Below, in pieces: positions 8,357 through 17,666 of a stretch of DNA of 64,000 bases. Position numbers and translations under genes: made by a program. The notes beneath the pieces were generated by a model that saw nothing but the letters and a program-made list of their open reading frames with translations, did no database searches and was not told where the DNA came from. The stretch's first letter is position 1, and the number at the start of each line of letters is the position of its first letter. The stretch is from positions 1 to 64,000 of the forward strand of contig CASIAN010000008.1 of NCBI GenBank assembly GCA_949372595.1, written 5' to 3'. Origin of the DNA: CPC320 sp002336405. GTDB lineage: Bacteria > Pseudomonadota > Alphaproteobacteria > Rhodobacterales > Rhodobacteraceae.

Positions 8357-9967
8357 ATGAAGTTCAAAAATTATCTCAGCAATTTATCTTACAAACTGAC
8401 AGATGGTCAAATTGACCGTCGTCAATTCGTAATGTCAGCCTTGGCAGCGGGCGTTGCTCTGCCATCGGCTTTGGGCATGGCGGATATGGCAGCAGCAGCC
8501 ACACCGAAAAAAGGTGGACGTCTGCGGATTGGTGTGACCGGTGGGGCAACCACTGACACGCTGGATCCCGGTCAAATACTCGATATGTATATGATCAATG
8601 TTCAGTTTGGTCAGACGCGCAATAACTTGACTGTGGTGGGAACAGATGGATTGCTTCAACCCGAGCTTGCCGAAGAGTGGGGCGCATCTGCGGATGCCAG
8701 CGTTTGGACGTTTAAGATCCGCAGTGGTGTTGAGTTTCACAACGGCAAAACGCTGAGCGTTGAAGATGTGGTCGCTTCTTTGAACCACCATTTGGGTGAA
8801 GATTCCAAGTCTGCCGCTAAAGGCATTTTGGCTGGTATTGATTCTGTAAAAGCAGACGGCAAGAACCATGTTGCTGTTGCTCTCAAAGGCGGTAATGCGG
8901 ACTTCCCGTTTATGCTGAGTGATTACCATATTAACATTTGCCCCTCGAACGGTGACGGGACAATTGACTGGCAATCGGGTGTGGGGACTGGCGGCTATGT
9001 GATTGCCGAGCATGATCCGGGCGTTCGGACCTTGACCAAGAGCAATCCGAATTATTGGAAAGATGGAGCCGCGCATTTTGATGAGGTCGAAACCATCCAG
9101 ATTGGCGATACGTCGGCACGGACCAGCGCGCTTATGACCGGCGCCGTTGACGCCATCGCGAATGCGGATCTCAAAACGATCAATCTGCTCAAACGAAATC
9201 CGGAAATGGCCGTGCGTTCCACCACCGGTAACAAACAGATCACCCTTCCAATGATCACCACCATGGCTCCGTTTGACAATGCTGATGTGAGAAATGCGGT
9301 AAAACATGTCATTGACCGGGAAGATTGGTTGGAGAAGGTCATCCTTGGCTATGGTGAATTGGGCAACGACAACCCAGTTGGTCCGGCCAATATTTACCGC
9401 GCAACAACCGACGAGTTACCACAGCGTGCCTATGACCCGGAAAAAGCCAAGTACCATCTTAAACAGGCGGGTCTCGACAAGCTGGCCATCCAGTTCCATG
9501 CTGCCGATACCGGGTTTTCGGGCGCTGTGGATGCCGGGTCTTTGATGGCCGAGTCGGCCCGCGCCGCCGGGATTGATGTCGAGGTGGTAAGAGAGCCAAA
9601 CGATGGTTACTGGAGCAACGTCTGGATGAAGAAGGCGTTCTCTGCGTGCTATTGGAGCGGACGACCCACTGAAGATATTTTGTTTTCACAAATCTATGCC
9701 GAAGGAGCCAGTTGGAATGACACATATTGGAGCAATGATCGCTTCAATAAGCTGCTTTTACAGGCGCGAGCAGAGCTTGATACAACTAAGCGTAGAGACA
9801 TGTATGTGGAAATGCAGCAGCTTCTTCACAATGATGGCGGCCTGTGTCTGCCGTTGTTCCAAAGTGACGTAATGGCGCATAACACATCCTTGCATGTGCC
9901 GGATCAGATTGGCAATAATTTGGTTCTTGACGGATGCCTGAACTGCGATCGCTGGTGGTTTGCTTAA
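8357..9967 (+). CDS. Dipeptide/oligopeptide-type ABC transporter substrate-binding protein
   Basis: 536 residues, typical of family 5 solute-binding proteins (DppA/OppA type), which capture peptides, opines or other solutes in the periplasm. The ATG at 8357 is preceded by GGGAG at good spacing and is preferred over the frame start at 8285. The N-terminus carries a Tat-like signal (DRRQF at ~22 followed by a hydrophobic stretch to ~50 ending MAAAA). The mature part has KSNPNYWKDG and other family features. A strong stem-loop follows the gene, then two permeases and a double ATPase. A Tat signal suggests folding before export. The ligand cannot be told; the amidohydrolase and DDAH-like genes facing this operon hint at an amide or guanidino compound. 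Confidence 0.9.
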   Translation: MKFKNYLSNLSYKLTDGQIDRRQFVMSALAAGVALPSALGMADMAAAATPKKGGRLRIGVTGGATTDTLDPGQILDMYMINVQFGQTRNNLTVVGTDGLLQPELAEEWGASADASVWTFKIRSGVEFHNGKTLSVEDVVASLNHHLGEDSKSAAKGILAGIDSVKADGKNHVAVALKGGNADFPFMLSDYHINICPSNGDGTIDWQSGVGTGGYVIAEHDPGVRTLTKSNPNYWKDGAAHFDEVETIQIGDTSARTSALMTGAVDAIANADLKTINLLKRNPEMAVRSTTGNKQITLPMITTMAPFDNADVRNAVKHVIDREDWLEKVILGYGELGNDNPVGPANIYRATTDELPQRAYDPEKAKYHLKQAGLDKLAIQFHAADTGFSGAVDAGSLMAESARAAGIDVEVVREPNDGYWSNVWMKKAFSACYWSGRPTEDILFSQIYAEGASWNDTYWSNDRFNKLLLQARAELDTTKRRDMYVEMQQLLHNDGGLCLPLFQSDVMAHNTSLHVPDQIGNNLVLDGCLNCDRWWFA

Positions 9968-9991
9968 ACCGCTGGGATTGAATGAAAACAA

Positions 9992-10018
9992 GGAGGCCGG
10001 CCTGTGGTGCCGGCCTTC
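9992..10018 (+). terminator. Intercistronic stem-loop after the binding-protein gene
   Basis: GGCCGGC at 9995-10001 pairs with GCCGGCC at 10009-10015, with further pairs outside. No T-run follows. It is the usual kind of hairpin that stabilises the upstream binding-protein mRNA and reduces readthrough to the permease genes. Confidence 0.65.
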
Positions 10019-10135
10019 CGCATAAAATGGGTAAAGTTGCGATATTATACGTTTGAGGGTTGTAAGATTAAATGGTTGGTCCATGATCGGGTCTGTTTTA
10101 ATCATCACCGTGCCCATGTTGAATAATAGAGGTAA

Positions 10136-11125
10136 ATGTTTTTGCATCCAGTACTGAAGACCGTGCTTGAGCGACTGGGCTTGGGCCTTGCGACACTTTT
10201 TGTTGTATCCATTATTATATTTTCGGCCATAGAACTGTTGCCTGGTGATTTCGGCCAAGCTGTTCTTGGACAGTCGGCAACCGAGGAAACTATCGCGGCC
10301 TTCCGCCGCGAATTGGGCTTGGATCAGCCTGCCTATCTGCGGTATTTACACTGGGTGGGAAATGCTGTCCAAGGAGATTTTGGCACCTCGTTTTCAGGCA
10401 GAAATTCCGGAAGTTCTGGTGCGGGAACACGATCGGTTGTTGACTTGATCGCTCCGCGGTTTTGGAACACGCTGTTTCTGGCTTCGGTGACGGCGACGAT
10501 CGCGGTGCCGATCTCTTTGGTGTTGGGCATTACCACAGCGCTTTATCGCAATTCCGCCTATGATCGCACGGTTAATACTGTGACGCTGACCACCATTTCA
10601 TTCCCCGAATTTTTTGTGGCTTACATCCTGATTTTGATCCTGGGATCCTTATGGCCAATCTTTCCGTCCCTGGCGAATGTGAACGATTCAACACCGCTTG
10701 GGGAACGCCTTTTTCGAACAGTGCTTCCCGCTCTAACGCTAACGCTGGTTATTATTGCGCATATGATGCGGATGACTCGGGCGGCGATTATCAATCTTCT
10801 GGCCAGCCCCTATATTCAGATGGCACGGTTGTCGGGGGCGTCGCGGTCTGAGGTGATCTTAAAGCACGCACTGCCCAATGCCTGGGCACCAATCGCCACG
10901 GTGATTGCGTTTAATCTGGCCTATCTGGTGGTCGGGGTTGTGGTGGTCGAAGTTGTGTTTGTCTATCCTGGTATCGGACAATTGATGGTCGATGCTGTAA
11001 CGGCGCGTGATATACCCGTGGTACAGGGCTGTGCGCTGATTTTTGCAATGACCTATATTCTTCTCAACCTGATTGCCGATATTATTGGCATTATCACCAA
11101 CCCAAGATTGCTGCATCCAAAATGA
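10136..11125 (+). CDS. ABC transporter permease, DppB type
   Basis: 329 residues with about six membrane helices, starting with a helix at ~13-33 and an ELLPGDF segment after it, as in the DppB/OppB family. The conserved cytoplasmic loop that contacts the ATPase is seen around GASRSEVILKHALPNAWAPI (~236-255). AGAGG lies just upstream of the ATG at 10136. It overlaps the next permease gene by four bases. It forms the inner-membrane channel with the DppC-type partner. Confidence 0.92.
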   Translation: MFLHPVLKTVLERLGLGLATLFVVSIIIFSAIELLPGDFGQAVLGQSATEETIAAFRRELGLDQPAYLRYLHWVGNAVQGDFGTSFSGRNSGSSGAGTRSVVDLIAPRFWNTLFLASVTATIAVPISLVLGITTALYRNSAYDRTVNTVTLTTISFPEFFVAYILILILGSLWPIFPSLANVNDSTPLGERLFRTVLPALTLTLVIIAHMMRMTRAAIINLLASPYIQMARLSGASRSEVILKHALPNAWAPIATVIAFNLAYLVVGVVVVEVVFVYPGIGQLMVDAVTARDIPVVQGCALIFAMTYILLNLIADIIGIITNPRLLHPK

Positions 11126-12039
11126 CACAAGAGCCCGACACCTATTCTGCTCTGGCCGAGGTCGGTGCGCCGCAAGAGCACAGAAGCTTTTGGGATAAAC
11201 TGGTACTGGATCTTAAAAAATCTCCGTGGAGCGCTCGGTTTGGCATGCTGGTGATTTTAGCCTATGCAATTGTGGGTATTTTTGCCCCGGCTCTGGCACC
11301 CCATGGCGAGGCCGAAGTGTTTGCAGCGCCTTATGCTCCCTGGAGTTCCGAGTTTATATTTGGCACTGATCAAATTGGCCGCGATATCTTTTCGCGGATG
11401 ATTTATGGCGCGCGGAACACCGTTGGCATTGCCGTGGCCACCACCTTGCTGGCCTTTTTCATTGGCGGCAGCCTTGGTTTGGCGGCGGCCATCGATCGCG
11501 GCTGGCTGGATCAGCTTTTAAGCCGATCGGTCGATGTGTTGATGGCAATCCCTAGTCTGATATTTGCGCTGGTCTTACTATCAATTTTTGGTTCTACCGT
11601 AACAAATTTGATCATGATCATCGCGGTATTAGACTCGACACGCGTCTTCCGCCTGACCCGCGCTGTGGCGCTCAACGTGGTGGTGATGGATTACGTTGAA
11701 GCAGCGCGTTTGCGCGGCGAGGGTCTTGGCTGGATCATGCGGCGCGAAATTCTTCCCAATATTATGCCGCCACTGATTGCGGAATTTGGTCTGCGGTTCT
11801 GTTTTGTATTTTTGTCGATTGCAGCGCTTTCGTTCCTCGGAGTTGGCATTCAGCCACCCACAGCCGATTGGGGGTCGATGGTGCGCGACAATGCGTCCCT
11901 GATCCAATTCGCCCAATATGATCTTAAAGCTGGTTTGACCCCCTTGCTGCCGGCGGCGGCGATTGCGCTGTTGACGGTGGCGGTCAATTTTGTGGTGGAT
12001 TGGTTTCTGCACAAGACAAGTGGGTTGCGTGATGAGTGA
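11122..12039 (+). CDS. ABC transporter permease, DppC type
   Basis: 305 residues with a short cytoplasmic N-terminus, then about six membrane helices. The DppC-type mark GTDQIGRDIFSRMIYGARN is at ~82-100, and the ATPase-contact loop EAARLRGEGLGWIMRREILPN at ~193-213. The ATG overlaps the stop of the DppB-type gene, and its own stop overlaps the start of the ATPase gene, so the three are translationally coupled. Confidence 0.92.
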   Translation: MTQEPDTYSALAEVGAPQEHRSFWDKLVLDLKKSPWSARFGMLVILAYAIVGIFAPALAPHGEAEVFAAPYAPWSSEFIFGTDQIGRDIFSRMIYGARNTVGIAVATTLLAFFIGGSLGLAAAIDRGWLDQLLSRSVDVLMAIPSLIFALVLLSIFGSTVTNLIMIIAVLDSTRVFRLTRAVALNVVVMDYVEAARLRGEGLGWIMRREILPNIMPPLIAEFGLRFCFVFLSIAALSFLGVGIQPPTADWGSMVRDNASLIQFAQYDLKAGLTPLLPAAAIALLTVAVNFVVDWFLHKTSGLRDE

Positions 12040-13657
12040 GAGAACGAAAAAAGGCGATATCCTGCTGTCGATTAAGGGCCTGAAAATCCAAGGATTTTCT
12101 GATGAAAAATGGCACGATATCGTAAAGGGTGTTGATCTGACACTGCGCGCGGGCGAGGTGCTGGGGTTGATCGGTGAATCAGGAGCAGGCAAGTCAACGC
12201 TTGGTCTGGCCGCGATGGGATATACCCAACCCGGCTGCCGCATCACTGAAGGCGAAATCATCTTTGACGGTGTTGACTTGGCCAAATTATCGGATGAAGG
12301 AAAGCGCAAATTCTGGGGCGACCGGATGACATATGTGGCGCAGTCCGCTGCGGCCTCTTTCAATCCTGCACACCGCTTGATCGCCCAGACCACGGCCTCG
12401 ACCATACGGGCTGGCATCAAAGATCGCAAATCGGCCTATGATGATGCCAAACAATTGTACCGTGCCCTAAACCTGCCGGATCCAGATCATATTGGCGACC
12501 GCTATCCGCATCAGGTTTCTGGTGGTCAGTTACAACGGGTCATGACGGCAATGGCAATGTCGCCCAGACCTGATCTTTTGGTGTTTGACGAGCCGACAAC
12601 AGCGCTTGATGTGACCACGCAGGTCGAAGTTCTGGCCTCGATGCGGTCTATCGTCGAAGAGTTTAATACGGCTGCAATCTACATCACTCATGATCTGGCA
12701 GTGGTGGCCCAAATGGCGGACACGATTAAGGTTTTGCGCCATGGATACGAAGTTGAAGAGGCGCCGACACGCCAGATGCTCAGCGCGCCTGAGCAGCCCT
12801 ATACCAAGTCGCTTTGGTCGGTGCGGGCGCTTGAAAAGCCTCAGCAGGCGGTTCAGGCCTCTGTACTGTCGCTGCAGGGTATTGATGCCAGTTACGGGGT
12901 GCAAAAGGTATTGCATAACGTAAATATCGAAGTCCCCAAAGGATCAACGGTGGCGGTTGTGGGCGAATCTGGCTCTGGCAAATCGACCACTGCGCGGGTC
13001 ATCACCGGTCTGTTGCCGCAAACTTTGGGGAGTGTGAAGTTCAACGGTGAAGATTTGCCACCCGCGTTGGCGGATCGCAGCAAAGACCAAAAACGCCGAA
13101 TCCAGATGATCTATCAAATGGCTGACACCGCAATGAACCCGCGACAGACCGTGCGGGAAATCATTGGCCGGCCTCTTGAGTTTTATCTTGGCATGCGGGG
13201 AGAAGCGAAAACCAAACGCATCGTGGAACTTCTTGAAATGATCGAGTTGGATGCCGTCTTTATGGAGCGTCTGCCCGGAGAGTTGTCTGGTGGTCAAAAA
13301 CAACGCATTTGCATTGCCCGTGCGCTGGCAGCCGAGCCCGACTTCATCATTTGTGATGAGGTCACCTCGGCGCTGGACCAAATTGTGCAAGAGGGCATTC
13401 TCAAGTTGTTGTTGCGGTTGCAAAACGAACTGGGACTGACATATCTGTTTATTACCCACGACATCTCTACCGTCAACGCCATCGCTGATCAGGTGGTGGT
13501 CATGAACCAAGGAGAGGTGGTAGAACAGGGTTTAAAAACTGATGTTTTTCAACCGCCGTACCCAGATTATACCGCATTGTTGCTGTCGTCTGTGCCCGAG
13601 ATGGATCCCGATTGGTTAACCAACCTTATCCAACAACGGGCCGAGACAAACGTTTGA
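12032..13657 (+). CDS. Dual ATP-binding ABC transporter protein (DppD-DppF fusion type)
   Basis: 541 residues from the ATG at 12032, which overlaps the permease stop by eight bases; a longer frame from 11990 lies inside the permease gene and is rejected. Two complete ABC domains are present: the first has GESGAGKST at ~48, SGGQLQRV and LLVFDEPTTALD. The second has GESGSGKST at ~311, SGGQKQRI and FIICDEVTSALD. Such fused proteins (as in GsiA/YejF) hydrolyse ATP as a single chain. In the second Walker B the residue after DE is Val instead of Pro. It is the last gene of the importer operon and ends 14 bases from the convergent DDAH-like gene. Confidence 0.92.
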   Translation: MSERTKKGDILLSIKGLKIQGFSDEKWHDIVKGVDLTLRAGEVLGLIGESGAGKSTLGLAAMGYTQPGCRITEGEIIFDGVDLAKLSDEGKRKFWGDRMTYVAQSAAASFNPAHRLIAQTTASTIRAGIKDRKSAYDDAKQLYRALNLPDPDHIGDRYPHQVSGGQLQRVMTAMAMSPRPDLLVFDEPTTALDVTTQVEVLASMRSIVEEFNTAAIYITHDLAVVAQMADTIKVLRHGYEVEEAPTRQMLSAPEQPYTKSLWSVRALEKPQQAVQASVLSLQGIDASYGVQKVLHNVNIEVPKGSTVAVVGESGSGKSTTARVITGLLPQTLGSVKFNGEDLPPALADRSKDQKRRIQMIYQMADTAMNPRQTVREIIGRPLEFYLGMRGEAKTKRIVELLEMIELDAVFMERLPGELSGGQKQRICIARALAAEPDFIICDEVTSALDQIVQEGILKLLLRLQNELGLTYLFITHDISTVNAIADQVVVMNQGEVVEQGLKTDVFQPPYPDYTALLLSSVPEMDPDWLTNLIQQRAETNV

Positions 13658-13671
13658 TTATGGGTAACCTT

Positions 13672-14601
13672 CTATGATCCGCGGCGCAGGGCTTGCGCCA
13701 TGCAGTGAATGCCGCCACCGGTTTTAGAGATCTCTGACATATCGATTGCAGCCACCTCGAAACCGCGGGCGCGTAGTTTGCCAATTAAAGAAATGGATAG
13801 GGTTGGTGCGATCACCCGATCGTTGCCCAACGACATAAAATTACAACCCAGGGCCATGGTTTCTTGAAACGGCACATCAATAATCTCGTGGCCTTTGGCT
13901 TTCAGCCACGCCACGATTTCGGGATCGGTACAGTCGAGACAAACGGCTGTCAATTTTGGTGCAATCGGAACTACCATCAAATCAATGTGTACATAGTATT
14001 CGTCGATAAAGGCCAGGCGGGTTTCCCAACCCTCGGCGTTGAACCAGTTCTGGACCTGTCTGGCCCCTTCCTCTTGGGTGCGCGCACCACCGCAACCGAT
14101 CAGCACACAGCCGTCTTCTACTACATTGAAATCACCGCCTTCAAATGTGCCCGCTGTCACCATGTCATAAATCGGGATGCCCAGTTTTTCATAGGTGCGG
14201 ATTGCAGCGTAGTTTTCGCCACGACGCCACCAGTTTGCCATTGCGGTGATGACCGCGCCGTAAGGTGTCATGACAGAGCTGTCGCGGGCATAGACCTGCA
14301 TTGGCAGCTCAATAGTTGGCTCGTGTATATGAACCGCCACATTAAAATGCGTGTATGCTGCGACCATTTCAGCGTGTTGTGCCTGAGCAACCTGAATGTT
14401 GCAGGGTGCGCTGCGCAGGTGTTTGCGCGACAGCGACGAGGTTGACAAATGCTGCAAGTGAGCGGGGGACCCAAGTAAAACATCGGTCAATAGATCGGTT
14501 TCGTTGCGAAAGCCCCAATCAGAGAGGGGCGCAGTACCCCCCGAAAAATTTCTGCGCTGCAGGCAAAAGCGATCTTTACTGGAAGGGATGTCGAGTGACA
14601 T
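13672..14601 (-). CDS. DDAH/arginine deiminase-like amidinohydrolase
   Basis: 309 residues of the guanidino-group-modifying superfamily (dimethylarginine dimethylaminohydrolase, arginine deiminase, amidinotransferases). Visible catalytic features are GTFEGGD at ~150, the YVHIDLMVV segment at ~205 (His-x-Asp), and the C-terminal nucleophile Cys in GGGIHCMAQALRR. The enzyme should hydrolyse or transfer the amidino group of an arginine-like compound. An AAGGAG six bases upstream supports the ATG at 14601. It lies 97 bases downstream of the M20 amidohydrolase gene, probably in one operon, and faces the dipeptide-type importer. The three could serve uptake and breakdown of an N-acylated guanidino or methylarginine compound. 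Substrate unproven. Confidence 0.85.
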   Translation of the reverse strand: MSLDIPSSKDRFCLQRRNFSGGTAPLSDWGFRNETDLLTDVLLGSPAHLQHLSTSSLSRKHLRSAPCNIQVAQAQHAEMVAAYTHFNVAVHIHEPTIELPMQVYARDSSVMTPYGAVITAMANWWRRGENYAAIRTYEKLGIPIYDMVTAGTFEGGDFNVVEDGCVLIGCGGARTQEEGARQVQNWFNAEGWETRLAFIDEYYVHIDLMVVPIAPKLTAVCLDCTDPEIVAWLKAKGHEIIDVPFQETMALGCNFMSLGNDRVIAPTLSISLIGKLRARGFEVAAIDMSEISKTGGGIHCMAQALRRGS

Positions 14602-14698
14602 GTAAGGCTCCTTTGACGAGGTGGTGAGGTGAGACTATCAAAAATATATCAGATTCTAAGGTCCAATTTTGAGGAGTGCTAAATCTATATCTGCCACC

Positions 14699-16255
14699 TT
14701 AGAACTGTCTGCCACGCGGGGTTTCCACATATTCGGGCCACTTAAAGTCGAGCGGTGGGGCATAATCGCATAGCGGGGCCATCCAAGCCTTGCCGCCAAT
14801 ACCACCGCCGGTACGGGTTTTGAACTCTGCCATGGCTCGGTCTCTTGCGGTTTTATCTTGCAGTAATTTTAAGGCCGAAACCGACAGGATCTTGGCAGCC
14901 GTGATCACCATCGGATCAATGGTGGCTGGAATGCCGCCAAGCGCGTTCATGACCCAGGCTGGGTAGGGACCGTTCGGGGCAGGTTTCAAGGCGGGCCGGG
15001 CGACATAGAACCTGGCTGTGGGCGTATGCCATGTCATATCTGTGTAATCATCCGAGGTTGAATTGATTTGGCTTGGGGGCAAATCTTGGCGCAAAATTGC
15101 CTCGGCCTCTTGCGGTGCGCGCAATTGACTGCAGTCCTCCAGAAACGGGTCTGTCATGGGCGTCATACCAAGCGTACGCTGGATGTCATGCGCCACCTTT
15201 ACGGCCTCTTGGCCCCATTTCGGTGCGCCAACATTTTGCATCGCGGACCAGACAATGTCTGACATCTCATGGTTGGCCAGACCGGGGCGTGACTTGCATA
15301 CCCAGTGCTTTTCCCAGCGGCATCCCGTCATTGTGGCGGCTGCCTCTGCGTTACGCTCCAGTGCCACTGTAACCTGTTTAGCCATCTCTACTGTGGGTAC
15401 GCGGATCATATATTGCAGATCGCTCATTTGCGCTGGTAAATTATCGGCAGTGGCTTGTCCGGTCGATAAAATAGCTTCTGAAATTGACCAGCCTCCAGCA
15501 TGGGGCAGCATTGAATCGCGCAGAGTTTTCGAGGCTTGGTACATCATCATCAGAGCATCATTGGCCCCTGGCGCGCGGATCGCACTATGAGATTGTGGGA
15601 TTGGCGCCCCGTCGCTTTGGCCCCAGGTTTCCGGTGCGTCACAGATGAAACGAAAGATCATCGAATAGGCCGCGCCACAATGGGTATCCCAACGTACCGA
15701 ATTGCACAGTGGCAACATATAAAAGGGATGAAATGATAGCATTGCCGCCAAGCCGTCGTAATAGCCCTGTGCCGCATGAATAGGCTTTGAGCCCCGCATT
15801 TTTTCTGCTGGCTCGCCCATAAACCGCAAACCACCTTTTATATTATGAGCCTGCATCGCGGCTTTAGTTGCCAGCACTCCCCCCAAAGCACCGATGCCCA
15901 ACCCGGAATGGGGGTCGGTGTGTCCGGCGGCCTGAAAGTCTAAACCTGTTCTTGGTTCGCACTGGGTGGTGGCGGCCTGACAATTGCCAGGCACGGCATC
16001 ATATTCTGCATACATGCCGATGATTGGGCCGTCACCGTTTGACCAATCGGCTGCAAAAGCTGTTGGCATACCCCCTGAACCTTGCTCTACCGTGAAACCT
16101 TCGGCGCGCAGACGTTCTGCATACCAAGCGGCTGACTTATATTCGCGCCAAGCCGGTTCGGCAAAATCAAAAACGGTGCTACACCAATTGGATAGGTCTC
16201 GCGCAAGAGAACCAACATGTGACATTGCGGTTTTTTGGGCGTCTGTCAGTACCAT
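14699..16255 (-). CDS. M20 family amidohydrolase, AbgB-like
   Basis: 518 residues, longer than typical M20D amidohydrolases and close to AbgB (p-aminobenzoyl-glutamate hydrolase subunit). Metal-binding features are MYAEYDAVPG at ~95, AGHTDPHSGLGIGA at ~125, and GEPAEKMRGSK at ~160. It should cleave an amide bond of an N-acyl amino acid in the cytoplasm. I take the ATG at 16255, which has AAAGGCG upstream. The frame is open to 16474, but the extension runs into the IS30 element and has no family features. The IS30 sits only 142 bases upstream, so the original promoter may have been changed. Confidence 0.86.
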   Translation of the reverse strand: MVLTDAQKTAMSHVGSLARDLSNWCSTVFDFAEPAWREYKSAAWYAERLRAEGFTVEQGSGGMPTAFAADWSNGDGPIIGMYAEYDAVPGNCQAATTQCEPRTGLDFQAAGHTDPHSGLGIGALGGVLATKAAMQAHNIKGGLRFMGEPAEKMRGSKPIHAAQGYYDGLAAMLSFHPFYMLPLCNSVRWDTHCGAAYSMIFRFICDAPETWGQSDGAPIPQSHSAIRAPGANDALMMMYQASKTLRDSMLPHAGGWSISEAILSTGQATADNLPAQMSDLQYMIRVPTVEMAKQVTVALERNAEAAATMTGCRWEKHWVCKSRPGLANHEMSDIVWSAMQNVGAPKWGQEAVKVAHDIQRTLGMTPMTDPFLEDCSQLRAPQEAEAILRQDLPPSQINSTSDDYTDMTWHTPTARFYVARPALKPAPNGPYPAWVMNALGGIPATIDPMVITAAKILSVSALKLLQDKTARDRAMAEFKTRTGGGIGGKAWMAPLCDYAPPLDFKWPEYVETPRGRQF

Positions 16256-16397
16256 AGCTTCGCCTTTAAATAGTTGGTTTTCAGTAGTTACAGTAACCGT
16301 TTGGACGCTTACATCGGTGGGGTTCAGTTCTGGAGTTTTAAGCAGATTGTCATGTCCGGCTCTGTCCTTTGTGAATTGTAATTGTGACAGTATAAAG

Positions 16398-16420
16398 CGC
16401 GGATTCAACTTGCCAGCGCA
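16398..16420 (+). repeat. IS30 left inverted repeat
   Basis: Terminal repeat of the IS30 element. It pairs with 17449-17471, with three mismatches. It contains the stop codon of the transposase gene. Confidence 0.88.
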
Positions 16421-17415
16421 AGAAGCTGTTGATGCTGTAAGAATAGCTGATTTGGGGTCTTGAAGCCAAGGCATTTTCTGGGCCGCATATTAATCTTCTC
16501 GATGATCTCGGCCACGTCTTCATCACTCAGATCATCAATGTCTTTTCCTTTTGGGACGTATTGCCGGATCAGACCGTTGGTGTTTTCGTTGAGGCCTCGC
16601 TCCCAAGAGTGATAGGGATGTGCAAAGAACCCCTCGGCAGTCAGTTCGCGTGCGATCTCTTCATGATAAGCAAATTCTCTGCCGTTATCATAGGTCAAGG
16701 TGAGAACTCTATCCCGATAGGGCTTCAGATAATCACAGATTGCATCCGTGACAGCCCGCGCTGTTTTATTGGCGGCCTTGGTGGCAACGGTAAATCGCGT
16801 CTTGCGCTCAACAAGCGTCACAAGGACTGAGTGCCCTTGTTTGCCGATCACAGTATCTGCTTCCCAATCCCCAACACGGTTGCGCAGGTCAACTACTTCA
16901 GGGCGTTTCTCAATGGATACTCTATTCTTGATCTGGCCACGCCGCTCGATGCTGCCATAGCGCTTGCGCCGTTGCTTTTGACATCTCAGGTGGGTGTGAA
17001 GGTCGCCACCGCTTACGCTTATCTGCATAGATATGCTGGTAAATCCACGCGGGCTGACGCTTGGCTCATCATTGTCTTTCAGGTGACCCTTGATCTGCTC
17101 TGGGCTCCAGTCCTCGCGGATCATCTTTTCAATCTCCAGTCCACGTCGCATCCGAATACGGATGCGCGGAATTTGTGACTGCCGTGCACAAGCCAAGCGA
17201 TGCGCCTGCTTTGGTCGATATCCGCGCAGACCTGTGTTGCGCTTAAGCTCACGGCTAATCGTCGATTTGTTGACACAGATCTGGTCTGCGATGGCGCATT
17301 GCGTCAAACCAGCTTTCTTCAACGCATAAACTTGGTTACGCTCACCCTCAGTGAGGCGGTGGATAGGCTCGCATTCGTGTTCCTTTACTTTAGACGGTGA
17401 GAGACACTTGGGCAT
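16405..17415 (-). CDS. IS30-family transposase
   Basis: 336 residues, full length. The N-terminal helix-turn-helix is seen in LTEGERNQVYALKKAGLTQ and STISRELKRN (~22-59). The DDE catalytic core follows: VGDWEADTVIG at ~181 (first Asp), LTYDNGREF at ~240 (second Asp) and HSWERGLNENTNGLIRQY at ~267 (Glu). These are the standard IS30 motifs. It cuts and joins the IS ends. No frameshift or stop is visible, so it may be active. Confidence 0.93.
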   Translation of the reverse strand: MPKCLSPSKVKEHECEPIHRLTEGERNQVYALKKAGLTQCAIADQICVNKSTISRELKRNTGLRGYRPKQAHRLACARQSQIPRIRIRMRRGLEIEKMIREDWSPEQIKGHLKDNDEPSVSPRGFTSISMQISVSGGDLHTHLRCQKQRRKRYGSIERRGQIKNRVSIEKRPEVVDLRNRVGDWEADTVIGKQGHSVLVTLVERKTRFTVATKAANKTARAVTDAICDYLKPYRDRVLTLTYDNGREFAYHEEIARELTAEGFFAHPYHSWERGLNENTNGLIRQYVPKGKDIDDLSDEDVAEIIEKINMRPRKCLGFKTPNQLFLQHQQLLALAS

Positions 17416-17448
17416 CGCTGCCTCACGTCATCATACCGTGGGTAAAGT

Positions 17449-17471
17449 TGCACTGGAGAGTTGAATCCGCG
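17449..17471 (-). repeat. IS30 right inverted repeat
   Basis: Terminal repeat matching the left end in inverted orientation. Its outer edge is 21 bases before the TTG start of the small zinc-ribbon gene. Confidence 0.88.
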
Positions 17472-17492
17472 TACCATGAGAGGAAGAATAAG

Positions 17493-17666
17493 TTGAAATT
17501 AAACAAAGAAACCTTGTGGCATTTTACTTGTGACCATTGTCACTTGTGGTGGTCTTTTGCTTCATCTGACAACTATGTTCCCAAAAGACAGATTTTTTGT
17601 CCTCACTGCGGCGTTAAGAATGAGATTGAGCCCTTTGAAACAACGGAAGATAAAGGTAATCTCTAA
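17493..17666 (+). CDS. Small zinc-ribbon protein
   Basis: 57 residues from a TTG start at 17493. The reading frame is open further upstream into the IS30, but an AGGA about 9 bases before this TTG and the family-like N-terminus KLNKETLWHFTC support it. Two Cys pairs, CDHC at ~13-16 and CPHC at ~37-40, form a zinc ribbon, with a WWSFA segment between. Similar small proteins are common in Alphaproteobacteria and have no assigned function as far as I know. The IS30 right end is only 21 bases upstream, so the native promoter has been displaced and expression may depend on the IS. Confidence 0.7.
   Translation: MKLNKETLWHFTCDHCHLWWSFASSDNYVPKRQIFCPHCGVKNEIEPFETTEDKGNL

Larger units (their letters stand above)
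16398..17471 (-). mobile_element. IS30-family insertion sequence
   Basis: 1074 bases bounded by 23-base inverted repeats: 16398-16420 and 17449-17471 (reverse complement), identical at 20 of 23 positions and starting CGCGGATTCAACT. One long transposase gene fills the inside, and its stop codon lies within the left repeat. No clear target duplication is seen at the edges. The element looks intact and lies between the amidohydrolase gene and a small zinc-ribbon gene. Confidence 0.9.

Noticed and set aside
8435..9307. 290-residue minus-strand frame inside the binding-protein gene
   Set aside because: It lies wholly antisense to a clear ABC binding-protein gene, has no family features, and is an effect of codon use.
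11629..12429. 266-residue minus-strand frame across the permease and ATPase genes
   Set aside because: Antisense to two well-supported genes and without recognisable motifs.
16256..16474. Upstream extension of the M20 amidohydrolase frame
   Set aside because: It enters the IS30 transposase gene and adds no family sequence; ATG 16255 has AAAGGCG upstream.
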